Shown in pieces: positions 16,128-24,733 of a stretch of DNA of 64,000 nucleotides. The first letter of the stretch is position 1, and each line of letters opens with the position of its first letter. The notes under the pieces are model-generated. The model ran no database searches. It saw only the letters and a program-made list of their open reading frames with translations, and was not told the origin of the DNA. Position numbers and translations under genes: made by a program. Location of the stretch: assembly GCA_965212075.1 (NCBI GenBank), contig OZ243043.1:1488001-1552000 (forward strand), written 5' to 3'. Source of the DNA: CBDBUR01 sp965212075. GTDB taxonomy: Bacteria; Pseudomonadota; Alphaproteobacteria; JAPOUT01; G958296285.

Positions 16128-17498
16128 AGGCAAAATCAAAAGAAAGGCAGCGCCTTGCTGGCTGGCCTCAATGCTTAAATTCCCGCCTGAAATGCGCGCC
16201 AACTCACGCGCGGTCGGCAGGCCCAATCCAAAACCGCGCGGTTTGGTTGAACCCATAAAAGGCGTGAACAAATTTGCTCGTGCGCGCAAAGACAGGCCGG
16301 GGCCATCATCTTGGATTCTAATATAGGCCAAGCCATCAGAGCATTTTGCAGAAAAGGTAATATGACCCCCGCGCGATGACATCGCCTGCACCGCATTGCG
16401 TCCGAGATTGAGCAGAATCCGGAACACATGTTGAGAATCTGCCCATATTTCTAGATCAGCGGGAATTTGATTGATCCAGTGAATCTCCTTGTTTTCTGAA
16501 GGGCTGGCCGTTTGTGCGGCTTCCTCAGCCAGCGCGCGCAGCTTTATTTGACGCGGATGGACGGCTTGCGTTTTGCCATGCCCATATTCAAGAATGTATG
16601 TGCATAGATCAATCGCCCGATTGAGAGACGAAATCAATCGCGGCATGATGCGGTGGACAATCGGGTCTTTGCTTGCCGCGAGACGCTCGGCGAATAATTG
16701 CGCGCTGGATAATATATTGCGAAAATCATGATTGATCTTTTTGACCGCAAGACCTAATCCAGCCAAATGCGCTTTTTGATGCAAGGTCTGGCGAATCCCC
16801 GTTTGCATGTCGGCTAGAGCGGATTCAGCATTTCTAATCTCTTTGATATGGGGTTGGGGAACAATGACGTTTCTTATATCTTCCGGATCATTTTGAAAAT
16901 CATACATGTTTTGACAAAGCTTTTGCAGCGGGTGGATCAGCAAGATGTGCATGATCGCGAACAAAAACATGGTAAAGATCACAGAAATGATCAAAAACCG
17001 GATCAGGAGCGCATAAAAATAAGCGCGCATATTGTCAGACAATGCGCGGTCATTGATGAAAATTTCAATTTGGCGCAGAGGATTTGATTTTGGCGCGCCG
17101 ATCACGTGAACAATCGCGCCGCCGCCGAAAAGTAAAATTTCTGCCGTATCAAGCAGACGCGGCCATAAGAGGCCATTGTTCAAATGAATGGTCTTCGTCA
17201 CGCGCGGAAGCGCGCGGTTAGGAATATAGATATTTTCTTCAGCAATAAAGAGCGCCGCCGCGGGAATGTTTTTGAGAATATGTTCGTGCGCCGCGCGCGG
17301 TGCGGCTGGTGGCAGGCTGGCTATATGCGCCGCATTGATGCGCGCTTCAAGCCAGATCGTGCGATAATCGTTTAAAGATAAAATCGCCGCCGCCGCCAAG
17401 CTCATCACCAAAAAAATTAGTGTGGGCACGAGAAAGCGTAACGCAAAGCTTTTATGCCAGAGAGAGAAATTTGACATTAAAGTTGGCATTATCATCAT
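16107..17498 (-). CDS. Orphan sensor histidine kinase
   Basis: A 463-residue membrane kinase. Transmembrane helices lie at about residues 19-41 and 162-188 and flank a periplasmic sensor of about 120 residues. The phosphoacceptor is His257 in KINHDFRNIL. The ATPase domain shows the N box LLNLGRNAVQAM, a G1 box QDDGPGL and a G2 box GFGLGLPTARE. No response regulator is adjacent, so the partner must be elsewhere. Several in-frame ATGs (17498, 17495, 17489, 17477) compete as start, and none has a convincing ribosome site. What it senses is unknown. Confidence 0.87.
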   Translation of the reverse strand: MMIMPTLMSNFSLWHKSFALRFLVPTLIFLVMSLAAAAILSLNDYRTIWLEARINAAHIASLPPAAPRAAHEHILKNIPAAALFIAEENIYIPNRALPRVTKTIHLNNGLLWPRLLDTAEILLFGGGAIVHVIGAPKSNPLRQIEIFINDRALSDNMRAYFYALLIRFLIISVIFTMFLFAIMHILLIHPLQKLCQNMYDFQNDPEDIRNVIVPQPHIKEIRNAESALADMQTGIRQTLHQKAHLAGLGLAVKKINHDFRNILSSAQLFAERLAASKDPIVHRIMPRLISSLNRAIDLCTYILEYGHGKTQAVHPRQIKLRALAEEAAQTASPSENKEIHWINQIPADLEIWADSQHVFRILLNLGRNAVQAMSSRGGHITFSAKCSDGLAYIRIQDDGPGLSLRARANLFTPFMGSTKPRGFGLGLPTARELARISGGNLSIEASQQGAAFLLILPLAPSQV

Positions 17499-17550
17499 AA
17501 TTTGCGCTTTATATCATGTTTTGCGCAAAAGAACAATGTTTGCCTATAAA

Positions 17551-18351
17551 TCAGCTCTTATCACGAATTTTTTTGATCACAACCGGCAGCAAAGCCACCA
17601 AAGCCAAAACACCCAATGCGGCAAGAATTTCCGTTGTGACCAAATCAGCAGGATTAGGCGTTGCCATGCAATCTAACTTCTGTCCGGTTTTTTGGGCTTT
17701 TTCAACGCACATCTCATAGATTTGCTGCTGTTTGACCAAAATAGAATCCAGCCCCGCGCCAAGAAACGCAAATGCAAAACTGCCCGGAATGATGCCAATA
17801 AAAGTGGCTACGATATAAGTGGATAAAGGCACGCCCAAAAGCGCCGGTGCCAGATTAACGAGCCAAAATGGAAAAACCGGCATCAATCTTAAAAATAACA
17901 GGTAATTGAAGGCATTTTCGGCAAAGCCCGCGCGCAGGCGCTGAAGCGCCGGGCCGGCTTTGCGCGCCAAAGGTTCTCCCAGCGCGGTTTTGGCGATGAG
18001 AAAGAGGATCACCGCGCCGCTCGTCGCGGCAACCAGAACGAGGAACGTGCCCAGCCACACGCCGAACAAAAATCCGCCGCTGAGCGTCAAAACTGCGCCG
18101 CCGGGCACGGATAGAGCGACCACGCCGACATAAATCAGCACAAATAGGCCGATAGCGGCGAAAAAATTATCAGCAACAAAATCTGACAAAGCGCCCCTAT
18201 TTTCGGCCAATACCGCCAAGCTAAAATAATCTGCCCCACCAGAGGCAAAAAATGCAATCATCAAAGCCACCAAACCAGCCAACAATGCTAGTCGTGGTAG
18301 GGAAAATTTGCTCTTAGAGCTTGGCGTCTCTTGATTTGTCTCTTGATTCAT
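17551..18351 (-). CDS. VTT-domain (TVP38/TMEM64, DedA-like) membrane protein
   Basis: A 266-residue inner-membrane protein with about six hydrophobic segments. It has the VTT signature region SVPGGAVLTLSGGFLFG and, later, FPFWLVNLAPALLGVPLSTY and GIIPGSFAFAFLGAGLD. DedA-superfamily proteins are associated with lipid flipping and membrane homeostasis, but the exact role here is unknown. The ATG at 18351 is preferred over one six codons upstream. A TATAAT lies about 12 bp before that ATG. It is divergent from rpmH. Confidence 0.85.
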   Translation of the reverse strand: MNQETNQETPSSKSKFSLPRLALLAGLVALMIAFFASGGADYFSLAVLAENRGALSDFVADNFFAAIGLFVLIYVGVVALSVPGGAVLTLSGGFLFGVWLGTFLVLVAATSGAVILFLIAKTALGEPLARKAGPALQRLRAGFAENAFNYLLFLRLMPVFPFWLVNLAPALLGVPLSTYIVATFIGIIPGSFAFAFLGAGLDSILVKQQQIYEMCVEKAQKTGQKLDCMATPNPADLVTTEILAALGVLALVALLPVVIKKIRDKS

Positions 18352-18375
18352 AAGCGTAATTATAGCCAAAATCTA

Positions 18376-18404
18376 TTGACCTTGTCTTTTTCTTTATTTA
18401 TGAC
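18376..18404 (+). promoter_or_regulatory. Probable rpmH operon promoter
   Basis: TTGACC (18376-18381) and TATGAC (18399-18404) are separated by 17 bp. They lie 21 bp before the rpmH ATG, which is preceded by an AGGAGA ribosome site. The -10 box is a weak match. Confidence 0.4.
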
Positions 18405-18425
18405 CTGTGCAGGAGACCTGAGATC

Positions 18426-18560
18426 ATGAAAAGGACTTATCAGCCAAGTGTGCGTGTGCGCAAAAAACGACACGGCTTCCGTGCGCGGAAAGCTACGCGC
18501 GGCGGACGCCAAATTCTCGCGCGGCGCCGTGCCAAAGGACGACGGAAACTCTCGGCCTAA
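18426..18560 (+). CDS. rpmH: 50S ribosomal protein L34
   Basis: A 44-residue, very basic ribosomal protein. It begins MKRTYQPSVRVRKKRHGF and continues with the L34 pattern RARKATRGGRQIL and ends GRRKLSA. It is the first gene of the rpmH-rnpA-yidC cluster. Its 3' end overlaps the likely rnpA start by 32 bp in another frame. An AGGAGA ribosome site precedes the ATG. Confidence 0.97.
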   Translation: MKRTYQPSVRVRKKRHGFRARKATRGGRQILARRRAKGRRKLSA

Positions 18561-18936
18561 AATCACGCGCCTCAAAAAAAGGCGGGATTTTCTCTCTTTG
18601 AATAAGGGCACGAAAGTTTTTTCTGCAAGTTTTGTCTTGCAGGCGCGGCAGCGCCAAGGGGATCAGGAGCCTGAGGGCATTCGCTTCGGATTGACCGCAT
18701 CGCGCAAAGTCGGCAATGCGGTCGCGCGTAATCGCGCCAAACGGCGCTTGCGCGCCGCCGCCGCAGAAATCCTATCCGCTCACGCCACCCAAGGCTGGGA
18801 TTATGTCATCATTGCCCGCAAAACAATTTTGACGTATGAGTATAAAAAATTGAAGCAGGACTTAACGCGCAGCTTAAAAAAGCTCAAATGCGCCAAAAGC
18901 CCAAAAAACCAAAAACAAGACGGGCTGAAGGAATAG
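18529..18936 (+). CDS. rnpA: Ribonuclease P protein component
   Basis: Protein subunit of RNase P, which trims tRNA 5' ends together with the M1 RNA. The core starts at ITRLKKRRDFLSLNKG and includes the RNA-binding signature GNAVARNRAKRRLRAA (the RNR motif). A GTG at 18529 gives 135 residues and overlaps rpmH by 32 bp. The frame stays open upstream to 18430, with other GTGs at 18448, 18454 and 18481, so a longer form translated from inside rpmH is possible, as described in Thermus. The yidC gene follows 6 bp later. Confidence 0.93.
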   Translation: MPKDDGNSRPKITRLKKRRDFLSLNKGTKVFSASFVLQARQRQGDQEPEGIRFGLTASRKVGNAVARNRAKRRLRAAAAEILSAHATQGWDYVIIARKTILTYEYKKLKQDLTRSLKKLKCAKSPKNQKQDGLKE

Positions 18937-18942
18937 ATCAAA

Positions 18943-20721
18943 GTGCCTCAAGATCAAAGAAATTTTTTACTCGCGCTCGCTATGTCGCTGCTGGTGATTT
19001 TTGTCTGGGAGGTTTGGCTCTCGCCCGCGCCGCCGCCGCCGCCGACACCGCCTCGTTCGGAAACAGCACAACAAAATCCGGCTCTACGTGCGCCGCAATT
19101 ATCGCGCGCACCGCAATCATCACGCACACCGCAGGGCGCACTGCAGGGCACGCCGTCTCAAAGAGCGATTTCGCCGCAAGACTCGCCAACATTATCTGCA
19201 CGTGTGCCTTTGCAAAATTCTCTCCTTTCAGGATCAATTCGCCTGCCGGGCGCGATCTTTGATGATCTTTTGCTGACGAATTATCGTGAAAGCCTCGCCG
19301 CGCGCGCACCGCCCGTCAAATTTCTCAAGCCGCGCGCTTACCAAGCGCATTTTGGCTGGTCAAATCGTTCCGGCGAAGTGGTCGGCGCGTCAACGAAATG
19401 GCAGCGCGTTGGCTCTGCCGCGCCGCTTTCGCCCGCGCAGCCTCTGACGCTGATTTACCGTGATCAAAAAACCGGCCTCACCTTCCGGCGCGAAATCTCG
19501 ATTGATGAAAATTATATGTTCACGATCACGCAATCTGTCGCTAACCAGAGCGGGCAGACATATCATCTTTCCGCCTGGGGCGCATTGTCGCGCCGCGGGC
19601 AGCCCGAGACGTCAGGCTTTTATTTGCTTCATGAAGGCCTCATCGGCTTCTTCTCCGATGATGGACTTGAAGAGATTGATTATGATGATCTTGAAGATGA
19701 GCCTGAAATAAAATTCAACAGCCAGAAAGGCTGGCTGGGCATCACGGATAAATATTGGGCGGCGGTTTTGATCCCCGATCCGCGCCATAATTTTACCGCG
19801 CGCTTTACGCGCAGCAATGCTCCCGACGCTGAAATTTATGGCGCTGATTTTATCTCCGCGCCTGTGGCGCTCGCCGCGGGCGGGGAAATTTACCAGACTT
19901 TGCGCTTTTTTGCTGGCGCAAAAAAAACCGATCTCATTGATGGCTATATGGAAAATGTTCCAATTGAAAGATTTGATCTGATGATTGATTGGGGCTGGTT
20001 CTTTTTTATGACCAAGCCGTTTTTTTTGCTGCTTGATTATTTTTCAAAGCTCACCGGAAATTTTGGCATCGCGATTTTGATCGTGACAGTTTTAATCAAG
20101 CTGGCATTTTTCCCGCTCGCGAACAAATCCTACGAGACGATGGGCGCAATGCGCAAAATGCAGCCCGAAATTGAAAAGCTGCGCGCGCGTCATAAGGGCG
20201 ATATGATGGCGCAAAATCGGGAAATTTCTGAATTGTGGAAAAAGCATGACGTCAAGCCGATGATGGGCTGTCTGCCCATGCTGCTGCAAATTCCGGTTTT
20301 CTTTGCGCTTTATAAAGTCTTGTTTGTGACGATTGAAATGCGTCATGCGCCATTTTTCGGCTGGATCAAAGACCTCTCGGCGGCTGATCCGACCTCTTTG
20401 TTCAACCTGTTCGGCCTGATCCCGCTTGCGCTGCCCAGCTTTCTGCTCATCGGGATTTGGCCTTTGCTGATGGGTGCGACGATGTTCGTCCAGATGCGCT
20501 TGAACCCGCCGCCGCCCGATCCGGTGCAGAGGAAAATCTTCGCTTGGATGCCGGTCGTCATTACGATTTTGCTCGCGCAATTTCCGTCCGGACTTGTTAT
20601 TTATGCCACGTGGAATACGATTCTCTCAGCCCTGCAGCAGGGAATCATCATGAAGCGGCAGGGCGTTGAGATTGATCTTTTAGGCAATTTGGGACTCAAG
20701 AAATTTGGATTAAAGAAATAA
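18943..20721 (+). CDS. yidC: Membrane protein insertase YidC
   Basis: A 592-residue Oxa1-type insertase that helps Sec-dependent and Sec-independent proteins enter the inner membrane. The N-terminal anchor (FLLALAMSLLVIFVWEVWL) is followed by a Pro-rich linker and the large periplasmic domain. The conserved 60-kDa core begins near residue 340 (DWGWFFFMTKPFF) with GNFGIAIL, the coiled region KMQPEIEKLR and DVKPMMGCLPMLLQIPVFF. The start is GTG at 18943, preceded by the end of rnpA. No yidD lies between rnpA and yidC. The stop overlaps the argB start by one base (TAATG). Confidence 0.96.
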   Translation: MPQDQRNFLLALAMSLLVIFVWEVWLSPAPPPPPTPPRSETAQQNPALRAPQLSRAPQSSRTPQGALQGTPSQRAISPQDSPTLSARVPLQNSLLSGSIRLPGAIFDDLLLTNYRESLAARAPPVKFLKPRAYQAHFGWSNRSGEVVGASTKWQRVGSAAPLSPAQPLTLIYRDQKTGLTFRREISIDENYMFTITQSVANQSGQTYHLSAWGALSRRGQPETSGFYLLHEGLIGFFSDDGLEEIDYDDLEDEPEIKFNSQKGWLGITDKYWAAVLIPDPRHNFTARFTRSNAPDAEIYGADFISAPVALAAGGEIYQTLRFFAGAKKTDLIDGYMENVPIERFDLMIDWGWFFFMTKPFFLLLDYFSKLTGNFGIAILIVTVLIKLAFFPLANKSYETMGAMRKMQPEIEKLRARHKGDMMAQNREISELWKKHDVKPMMGCLPMLLQIPVFFALYKVLFVTIEMRHAPFFGWIKDLSAADPTSLFNLFGLIPLALPSFLLIGIWPLLMGATMFVQMRLNPPPPDPVQRKIFAWMPVVITILLAQFPSGLVIYATWNTILSALQQGIIMKRQGVEIDLLGNLGLKKFGLKK

Positions 20722-21599
20722 TGGCATCACAAGAGGAAAATTTGGGCGCAGCGCAGGCGCGGATTCTCGCCGAAGCTCTGCCCTTCATGCAGCTCTATGA
20801 TGGCTGCGTCGTCGTGATCAAATATGGCGGTGCCGCGATGAGCGATGAGCGGCTCGCTGCCGATTTTGCGCGCGATGTCGTTTTGCTGCGTCAGAGCGGC
20901 GTGCGTCCGGTGATCGTGCATGGCGGTGGGCGGCAGATCAATGATATGCTCGCGCAGTTGAACATCAAAACCGCGTTCCGCAATGGCTTGCGCATCACCG
21001 ATCGGCGCACCGCTGAAGTGGTGGAAATGGTTTTATCCGGACATATCAATAAGAAGATCACCGATGATATAGGCCGCGCCGGAGGCCGTGCGGCGGGCAT
21101 TTGCGGTCGCGATGGAAAATTGATGCAAGCCAAAAAGCTAGCCGCCACCGAAAATGAAAAAGATGATCTAGGTTTTGTCGGCGCGCCCGACAAGATTGAA
21201 ACCGGCATCATTACGACTCTTCTGGACGCAGGCATGATCCCTGTCATCGCGCCGACTTCGTCGGATGCGCAGGGGGATATTTACAACATTAATGCTGACA
21301 CCGCCGCCGGTGCGATCGCAAGTGCGCTCGCGGCCACGCGCCTCATTTTGCTGACCGATGTCGCCGGCCTGCTTGATCGCGACGGCTCACTTGTGCCCCG
21401 ACTCAGCGCTGAAAATGCCCAGAGCCTGATTGATAGCGGCGTCGCTGCTGATGGCATGCGGCCAAAAATCGCCACCTGTATTGATGCCGTGCGCCAAGGC
21501 GTGGACGCCGCTGTGATCCTTGATGGCCGCAAGCCGCATGCGCTTCTACTAGAATTGTTTACCGCTCACGGCGTCGGCACGATGATTAAGCTGCAATAA
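20721..21599 (+). CDS. argB: Acetylglutamate kinase
   Basis: Second enzyme of arginine synthesis, phosphorylating N-acetylglutamate. The 292-residue protein shows the kinase motifs IKYGGAAM, VHGGGRQIN, AGGRAAGICGRDG and NINADTAAGAIASAL. It overlaps yidC and the next gene by one base each (TAATG), so the block is tightly coupled. In many alphaproteobacteria engB lies between yidC and argB, but not here. Confidence 0.96.
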   Translation: MASQEENLGAAQARILAEALPFMQLYDGCVVVIKYGGAAMSDERLAADFARDVVLLRQSGVRPVIVHGGGRQINDMLAQLNIKTAFRNGLRITDRRTAEVVEMVLSGHINKKITDDIGRAGGRAAGICGRDGKLMQAKKLAATENEKDDLGFVGAPDKIETGIITTLLDAGMIPVIAPTSSDAQGDIYNINADTAAGAIASALAATRLILLTDVAGLLDRDGSLVPRLSAENAQSLIDSGVAADGMRPKIATCIDAVRQGVDAAVILDGRKPHALLLELFTAHGVGTMIKLQ

Positions 21600-21658
21600 T
21601 GAAACCCCTAATGAAACCCCTAATGAAATCCCTAATGAAAACCCTGATGAAAATTTTG
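21599..21658 (+). repeat. 12-bp tandem repeat in leader of the DUF1036 gene
   Basis: Five units based on ATGAAACCCCTA: the first two are identical, the next two differ by one and two bases, and the last is degenerate. Each unit starts with ATG and is in frame (MKPL/MKSL/MKTL/MKIL), so gain or loss of a unit would not shift the frame. Confidence 0.9.
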
Positions 21659-22708
21659 GTTAAATCTTCTGTCAAATTTCTGGCGCTGATTTCCGCATTT
21701 GTTTTTATCGGCGCGACGCAGGCTGCGGCGAAATTTGAACTCTGCAACGAGACCAGCCACGTGCTCGATGGCGCCATTGGCATCAAAGAGCCGAAAAAAG
21801 GCTGGGTCGTCAATGGCTGGTTTCGCCTTTATCCCGGATTTTGCGAGGAGGTGATTCAAAAAAACTTGGCGCAAAAAGTTTATTATGTTCATGCGCGCTC
21901 GGCACCGCAGCATGCCGGTTCGGTGCGGATGTTTGGCGGCAGCAGATTGTTATGCGTCGGCGCTGAGCGGAAAAAAATCAACATCACAAGCCATGTGCTA
22001 TGCCGTGAAAAAGGCCACGAAAAAACCGGCTTTGCACGGGTTGAAGTCCATGGCCGCCATTGGAAGAAGGTGTTTCGCCAAACCCAGCCTTTTCATTCGC
22101 GCAATCATGCGATGGTCGCCGGTGTTCAGCGCTTGCTGAAGGAAAATGGCTTTGAAGTCGGCGATGTAGACGGCTTCTGGGGCAAGATCACGCGCCGCTC
22201 CATCGTTGAATTTCAGCGCCTCGCGCAGCTGCGCCCGAATGGCGTCATCAATGAGCGGTTGTTTGAGGCGCTGCTCGCGGGCGCGCAGAAAAATCTCGGC
22301 GTAACCATAGGATTGAAATTATGCAATGAGACCAAACATTTGGTTTGGGCCGCGGTCGGCTATCGGGCGATCAGCGGTGATGCCGGATTCCGCAATCCAA
22401 ATTTTGAATCAAAAGGCTGGCTGCGCATTTTGCCAAAAAAATGCGCAATGATGCTGCGCGAAAAACTTGGACAGCCGCGCTATTATATTTATGCTGAAGC
22501 TGTCGATCATCACGGCGCAGGTGTGCACACCTCATCGGGCGCGCCGCTGGCTTGGTTCGGCGATTTTTCAATGTGTCTGACGCGCCTGCAATTTCGCATC
22601 GCCGGTCGCGCGCGCTGCACCCAGCGCGGGTTTGAGGAAGTCGGCTTTCGCCGCATTGAAACGCGCGGACGCGCAGGCTGGACAGAATATTTGAGGAATC
22701 CGTCATGA
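21599..22708 (+). CDS. Exported protein with two DUF1036 domains flanking a peptidoglycan-binding domain
   Basis: A 369-residue periplasmic protein, function unknown. It has a signal peptide, then a DUF1036 domain (about residues 46-160, starting FELCNETSH). A peptidoglycan-binding domain follows (about 172-228, VAGVQRLLKENGFEVGDVDG with DGFWGKITRRSI). A second DUF1036 domain (about 237-369) starts LKLCNETKHLVW. The two DUF1036 copies share the LCNET start and Gly-Trp (GW) positions. The leader is encoded by a 12-bp tandem repeat that supplies five in-frame ATGs (21599, 21611, 21623, 21635, 21647). The last (MKILVKSSVKFLAL) would give a normal signal peptide. A cell-wall-associated role is inference. 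Confidence 0.78.
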   Translation: MKPLMKPLMKSLMKTLMKILVKSSVKFLALISAFVFIGATQAAAKFELCNETSHVLDGAIGIKEPKKGWVVNGWFRLYPGFCEEVIQKNLAQKVYYVHARSAPQHAGSVRMFGGSRLLCVGAERKKINITSHVLCREKGHEKTGFARVEVHGRHWKKVFRQTQPFHSRNHAMVAGVQRLLKENGFEVGDVDGFWGKITRRSIVEFQRLAQLRPNGVINERLFEALLAGAQKNLGVTIGLKLCNETKHLVWAAVGYRAISGDAGFRNPNFESKGWLRILPKKCAMMLREKLGQPRYYIYAEAVDHHGAGVHTSSGAPLAWFGDFSMCLTRLQFRIAGRARCTQRGFEEVGFRRIETRGRAGWTEYLRNPS

Positions 22709-23520
22709 CGCCAGAACAAGCACAGGCAAAGATCAATGAAGGGTTTGATGGCCGCGATGTTTCTGAAAAAAACCTTCGCGCCGCGATAGATTATGCGCTT
22801 GACGGGCTAGATCAAGGGCAGCTGCGCATCGCAGAAAAGCGCGGCGGGGAATGGATCACCCATGATTGGCTCAAAAAAGCGATTCTGCTTTATTTTCGTT
22901 TGACAGAAAATCAAGAAATTATCAGCGGCGGCGGGCAAATTTGGTGGGACAAAGTGCCGTCAAAATTTACCGGCTGGCGCAAGCCGCAATTCGTCAAAGC
23001 CGGATTTCGCGCCGTGCCCGGCGCGATCGTGCGGCGCGGCGCGTTTATCGGCAAGAATGTCGTGCTGATGCCCAGCTTCGTTAATATCGGCGCTTATGTC
23101 GGCGAAGGGACGATGGTGGATACATGGGCGACAATCGGCTCGGCGGCGCAGATCGGCAGCCATGTTCATATATCGGGCGGCGCAGGCATTGGCGGCGTGC
23201 TTGAGCCGGTGCAGGCGCGTCCGGTGATTGTTGAGGATCATTGTTTCATCGGCGCGCGCTCCGAGGTTGCGGAAGGCGTCATCGTGCGCGAAGGCGCGGT
23301 TTTGTCTATGGGTGTTTATCTGACCGCATCAACGAAGATCGTTGATCGACAAAGCGGTGAAATTTTTCGCGGCGAGGTGCCGCCTTATTCTGTCGTCGTG
23401 CCGGGCTCTCTGCCGGGAGGCGCGGGCGCGCCTCATCTTTATTGTGCGGTCATCGTCAAGCGCGTGGATGCGCAGACGAGAGCCAAAACCGCCATCAATG
23501 AAATTTTGCGCGAGGCCTAA
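22705..23520 (+). CDS. dapD: Tetrahydrodipicolinate N-succinyltransferase
   Basis: Enzyme of the succinylase branch of lysine and diaminopimelate synthesis; it succinylates tetrahydrodipicolinate. The 271-residue protein has an alpha-helical N-domain. It is followed by left-handed beta-helix hexapeptide repeats (AFIGKNVVLMPSFVNIGAY, GTMVDTWATIGSAAQIG) and the signature ISGGAGIGGVLEP. It overlaps the previous gene by 4 bp and is directly followed by dapE, so it belongs to one operon with argB. Confidence 0.96.
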   Translation: MTPEQAQAKINEGFDGRDVSEKNLRAAIDYALDGLDQGQLRIAEKRGGEWITHDWLKKAILLYFRLTENQEIISGGGQIWWDKVPSKFTGWRKPQFVKAGFRAVPGAIVRRGAFIGKNVVLMPSFVNIGAYVGEGTMVDTWATIGSAAQIGSHVHISGGAGIGGVLEPVQARPVIVEDHCFIGARSEVAEGVIVREGAVLSMGVYLTASTKIVDRQSGEIFRGEVPPYSVVVPGSLPGGAGAPHLYCAVIVKRVDAQTRAKTAINEILREA

Positions 23521-24720
23521 GTGAAAAAAAAATCTGAAAAAAGTTCTTATGCTAAAAAAAGTTCTTATGATGGTGCGCCCGAAAATGCTGTGGCGCTGGC
23601 ACAGGCGCTCATTCGCTGCCAATCAGTGACGCCGAAAGATGATGGCGCGCTTGATATTGTGGAAGCCCATCTGAGCGCGCTGGGCTTTGTGTGCCACAGG
23701 CTCGTCTTTGGCGAGGTGGAAAATGTCTATGCGCGTCTGGGCGAGGGCGCGCCGTTTTTGTGTTTTGCTGGCCATACCGATGTCGTGCCGGTCGGCGATC
23801 TGGCGGCGTGGGATTATCCGCCTTTTGCTGCCGAAATCGCTGATGGACGGCTCTATGGCCGCGGTGCTTCGGATATGAAAGGCGCAATCGCCGCTTTTCT
23901 CGCCGCCTGTGCGCTCTATGTCAAAGATAACCCGAAGCCCAAAGGCTCGCTCGGCCTGCTGATCACCGGCGATGAAGAGGCCGTCGCGATTGACGGCACA
24001 AAAAAAGTCCTGCACTGGATGACCCAGCGCGGCGAAAAAATCGATGACTGCCTTGTCGGTGAGCCCAGCAATCTCAACGAAATGGGTGAAGCGATCAAAA
24101 TCGGGCGGCGCGGCAGCATCAATATGGATTTAGCCGTCTATGGACAGCAAGGCCATGCGGCCAATCCGCACCTTGCCTGCAATCCTGTGCCGGTGATGGC
24201 GCAGCTTGTCGCCCAGCTTGATGCGCATCGCCTTGATGAAGGCACCGAAAATTTTATGCCCTCCAATCTGGAAATCACCTCTGTGGATACCGGCAATATG
24301 GCGCGCAATGTGATCGCGGCTTCATGCCGGACGCAATTTAATGTGCGCTATAACCACCTGCAAAGCCCCGAAAGCCTTGAACGGATTGTCCGGCAAATCG
24401 CCGATAGAACATGCAGCCCTTATAAAAAAATCCGCTATGAGCTTGACTGCCAAAATAATGGCGATCCTTTTTTGACCGAACCTTGCGCTTTTTCCGATCT
24501 CGTGCGCGATGTCGTCCAGCAAAGCACAGGCCGCCTGCCGGAAATGGCAACCAGTGGCGGCACGTCTGACGCGCGTTATATCAAAGATTATGCCCGCGTC
24601 GTTGAGTTTGGCCTGACCACGGCGACAATTCACAAAGTCAATGAATGGGCTGATGTTGATGATATCAAGCAGCTCGTGAACATTTATCTGGACATCATCG
24701 CCCGATATTTTGCGGAATGA
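23521..24720 (+). CDS. dapE: Succinyl-diaminopimelate desuccinylase
   Basis: Zinc-dependent M20 peptidase-fold enzyme that removes succinate to give LL-diaminopimelate. Landmarks are CFAGHTDVVPVGD, GRGASDMKGAIAAF, ITGDEEAVAIDG, the GEPSN motif and the C-terminal SGGTSDARYIK and FGLTTATIHKVNE. The start is GTG immediately after the dapD stop. The first ~20 codons are Lys/Ser-rich and contain an 18-bp duplication (23537-23572). The M20 fold proper begins near residue 22. It converges on the HD gene, 13 bp apart. Confidence 0.95.
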   Translation: MKKKSEKSSYAKKSSYDGAPENAVALAQALIRCQSVTPKDDGALDIVEAHLSALGFVCHRLVFGEVENVYARLGEGAPFLCFAGHTDVVPVGDLAAWDYPPFAAEIADGRLYGRGASDMKGAIAAFLAACALYVKDNPKPKGSLGLLITGDEEAVAIDGTKKVLHWMTQRGEKIDDCLVGEPSNLNEMGEAIKIGRRGSINMDLAVYGQQGHAANPHLACNPVPVMAQLVAQLDAHRLDEGTENFMPSNLEITSVDTGNMARNVIAASCRTQFNVRYNHLQSPESLERIVRQIADRTCSPYKKIRYELDCQNNGDPFLTEPCAFSDLVRDVVQQSTGRLPEMATSGGTSDARYIKDYARVVEFGLTTATIHKVNEWADVDDIKQLVNIYLDIIARYFAE

Positions 24721-24733
24721 AGTTTAGGGAAGT

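Noticed and set aside
18448..18936. Long 162-residue RnpA starting inside rpmH
   Set aside because: Not excluded, but the extra N-terminal residues do not look like RnpA, and the GTG at 18529 gives the normal length.
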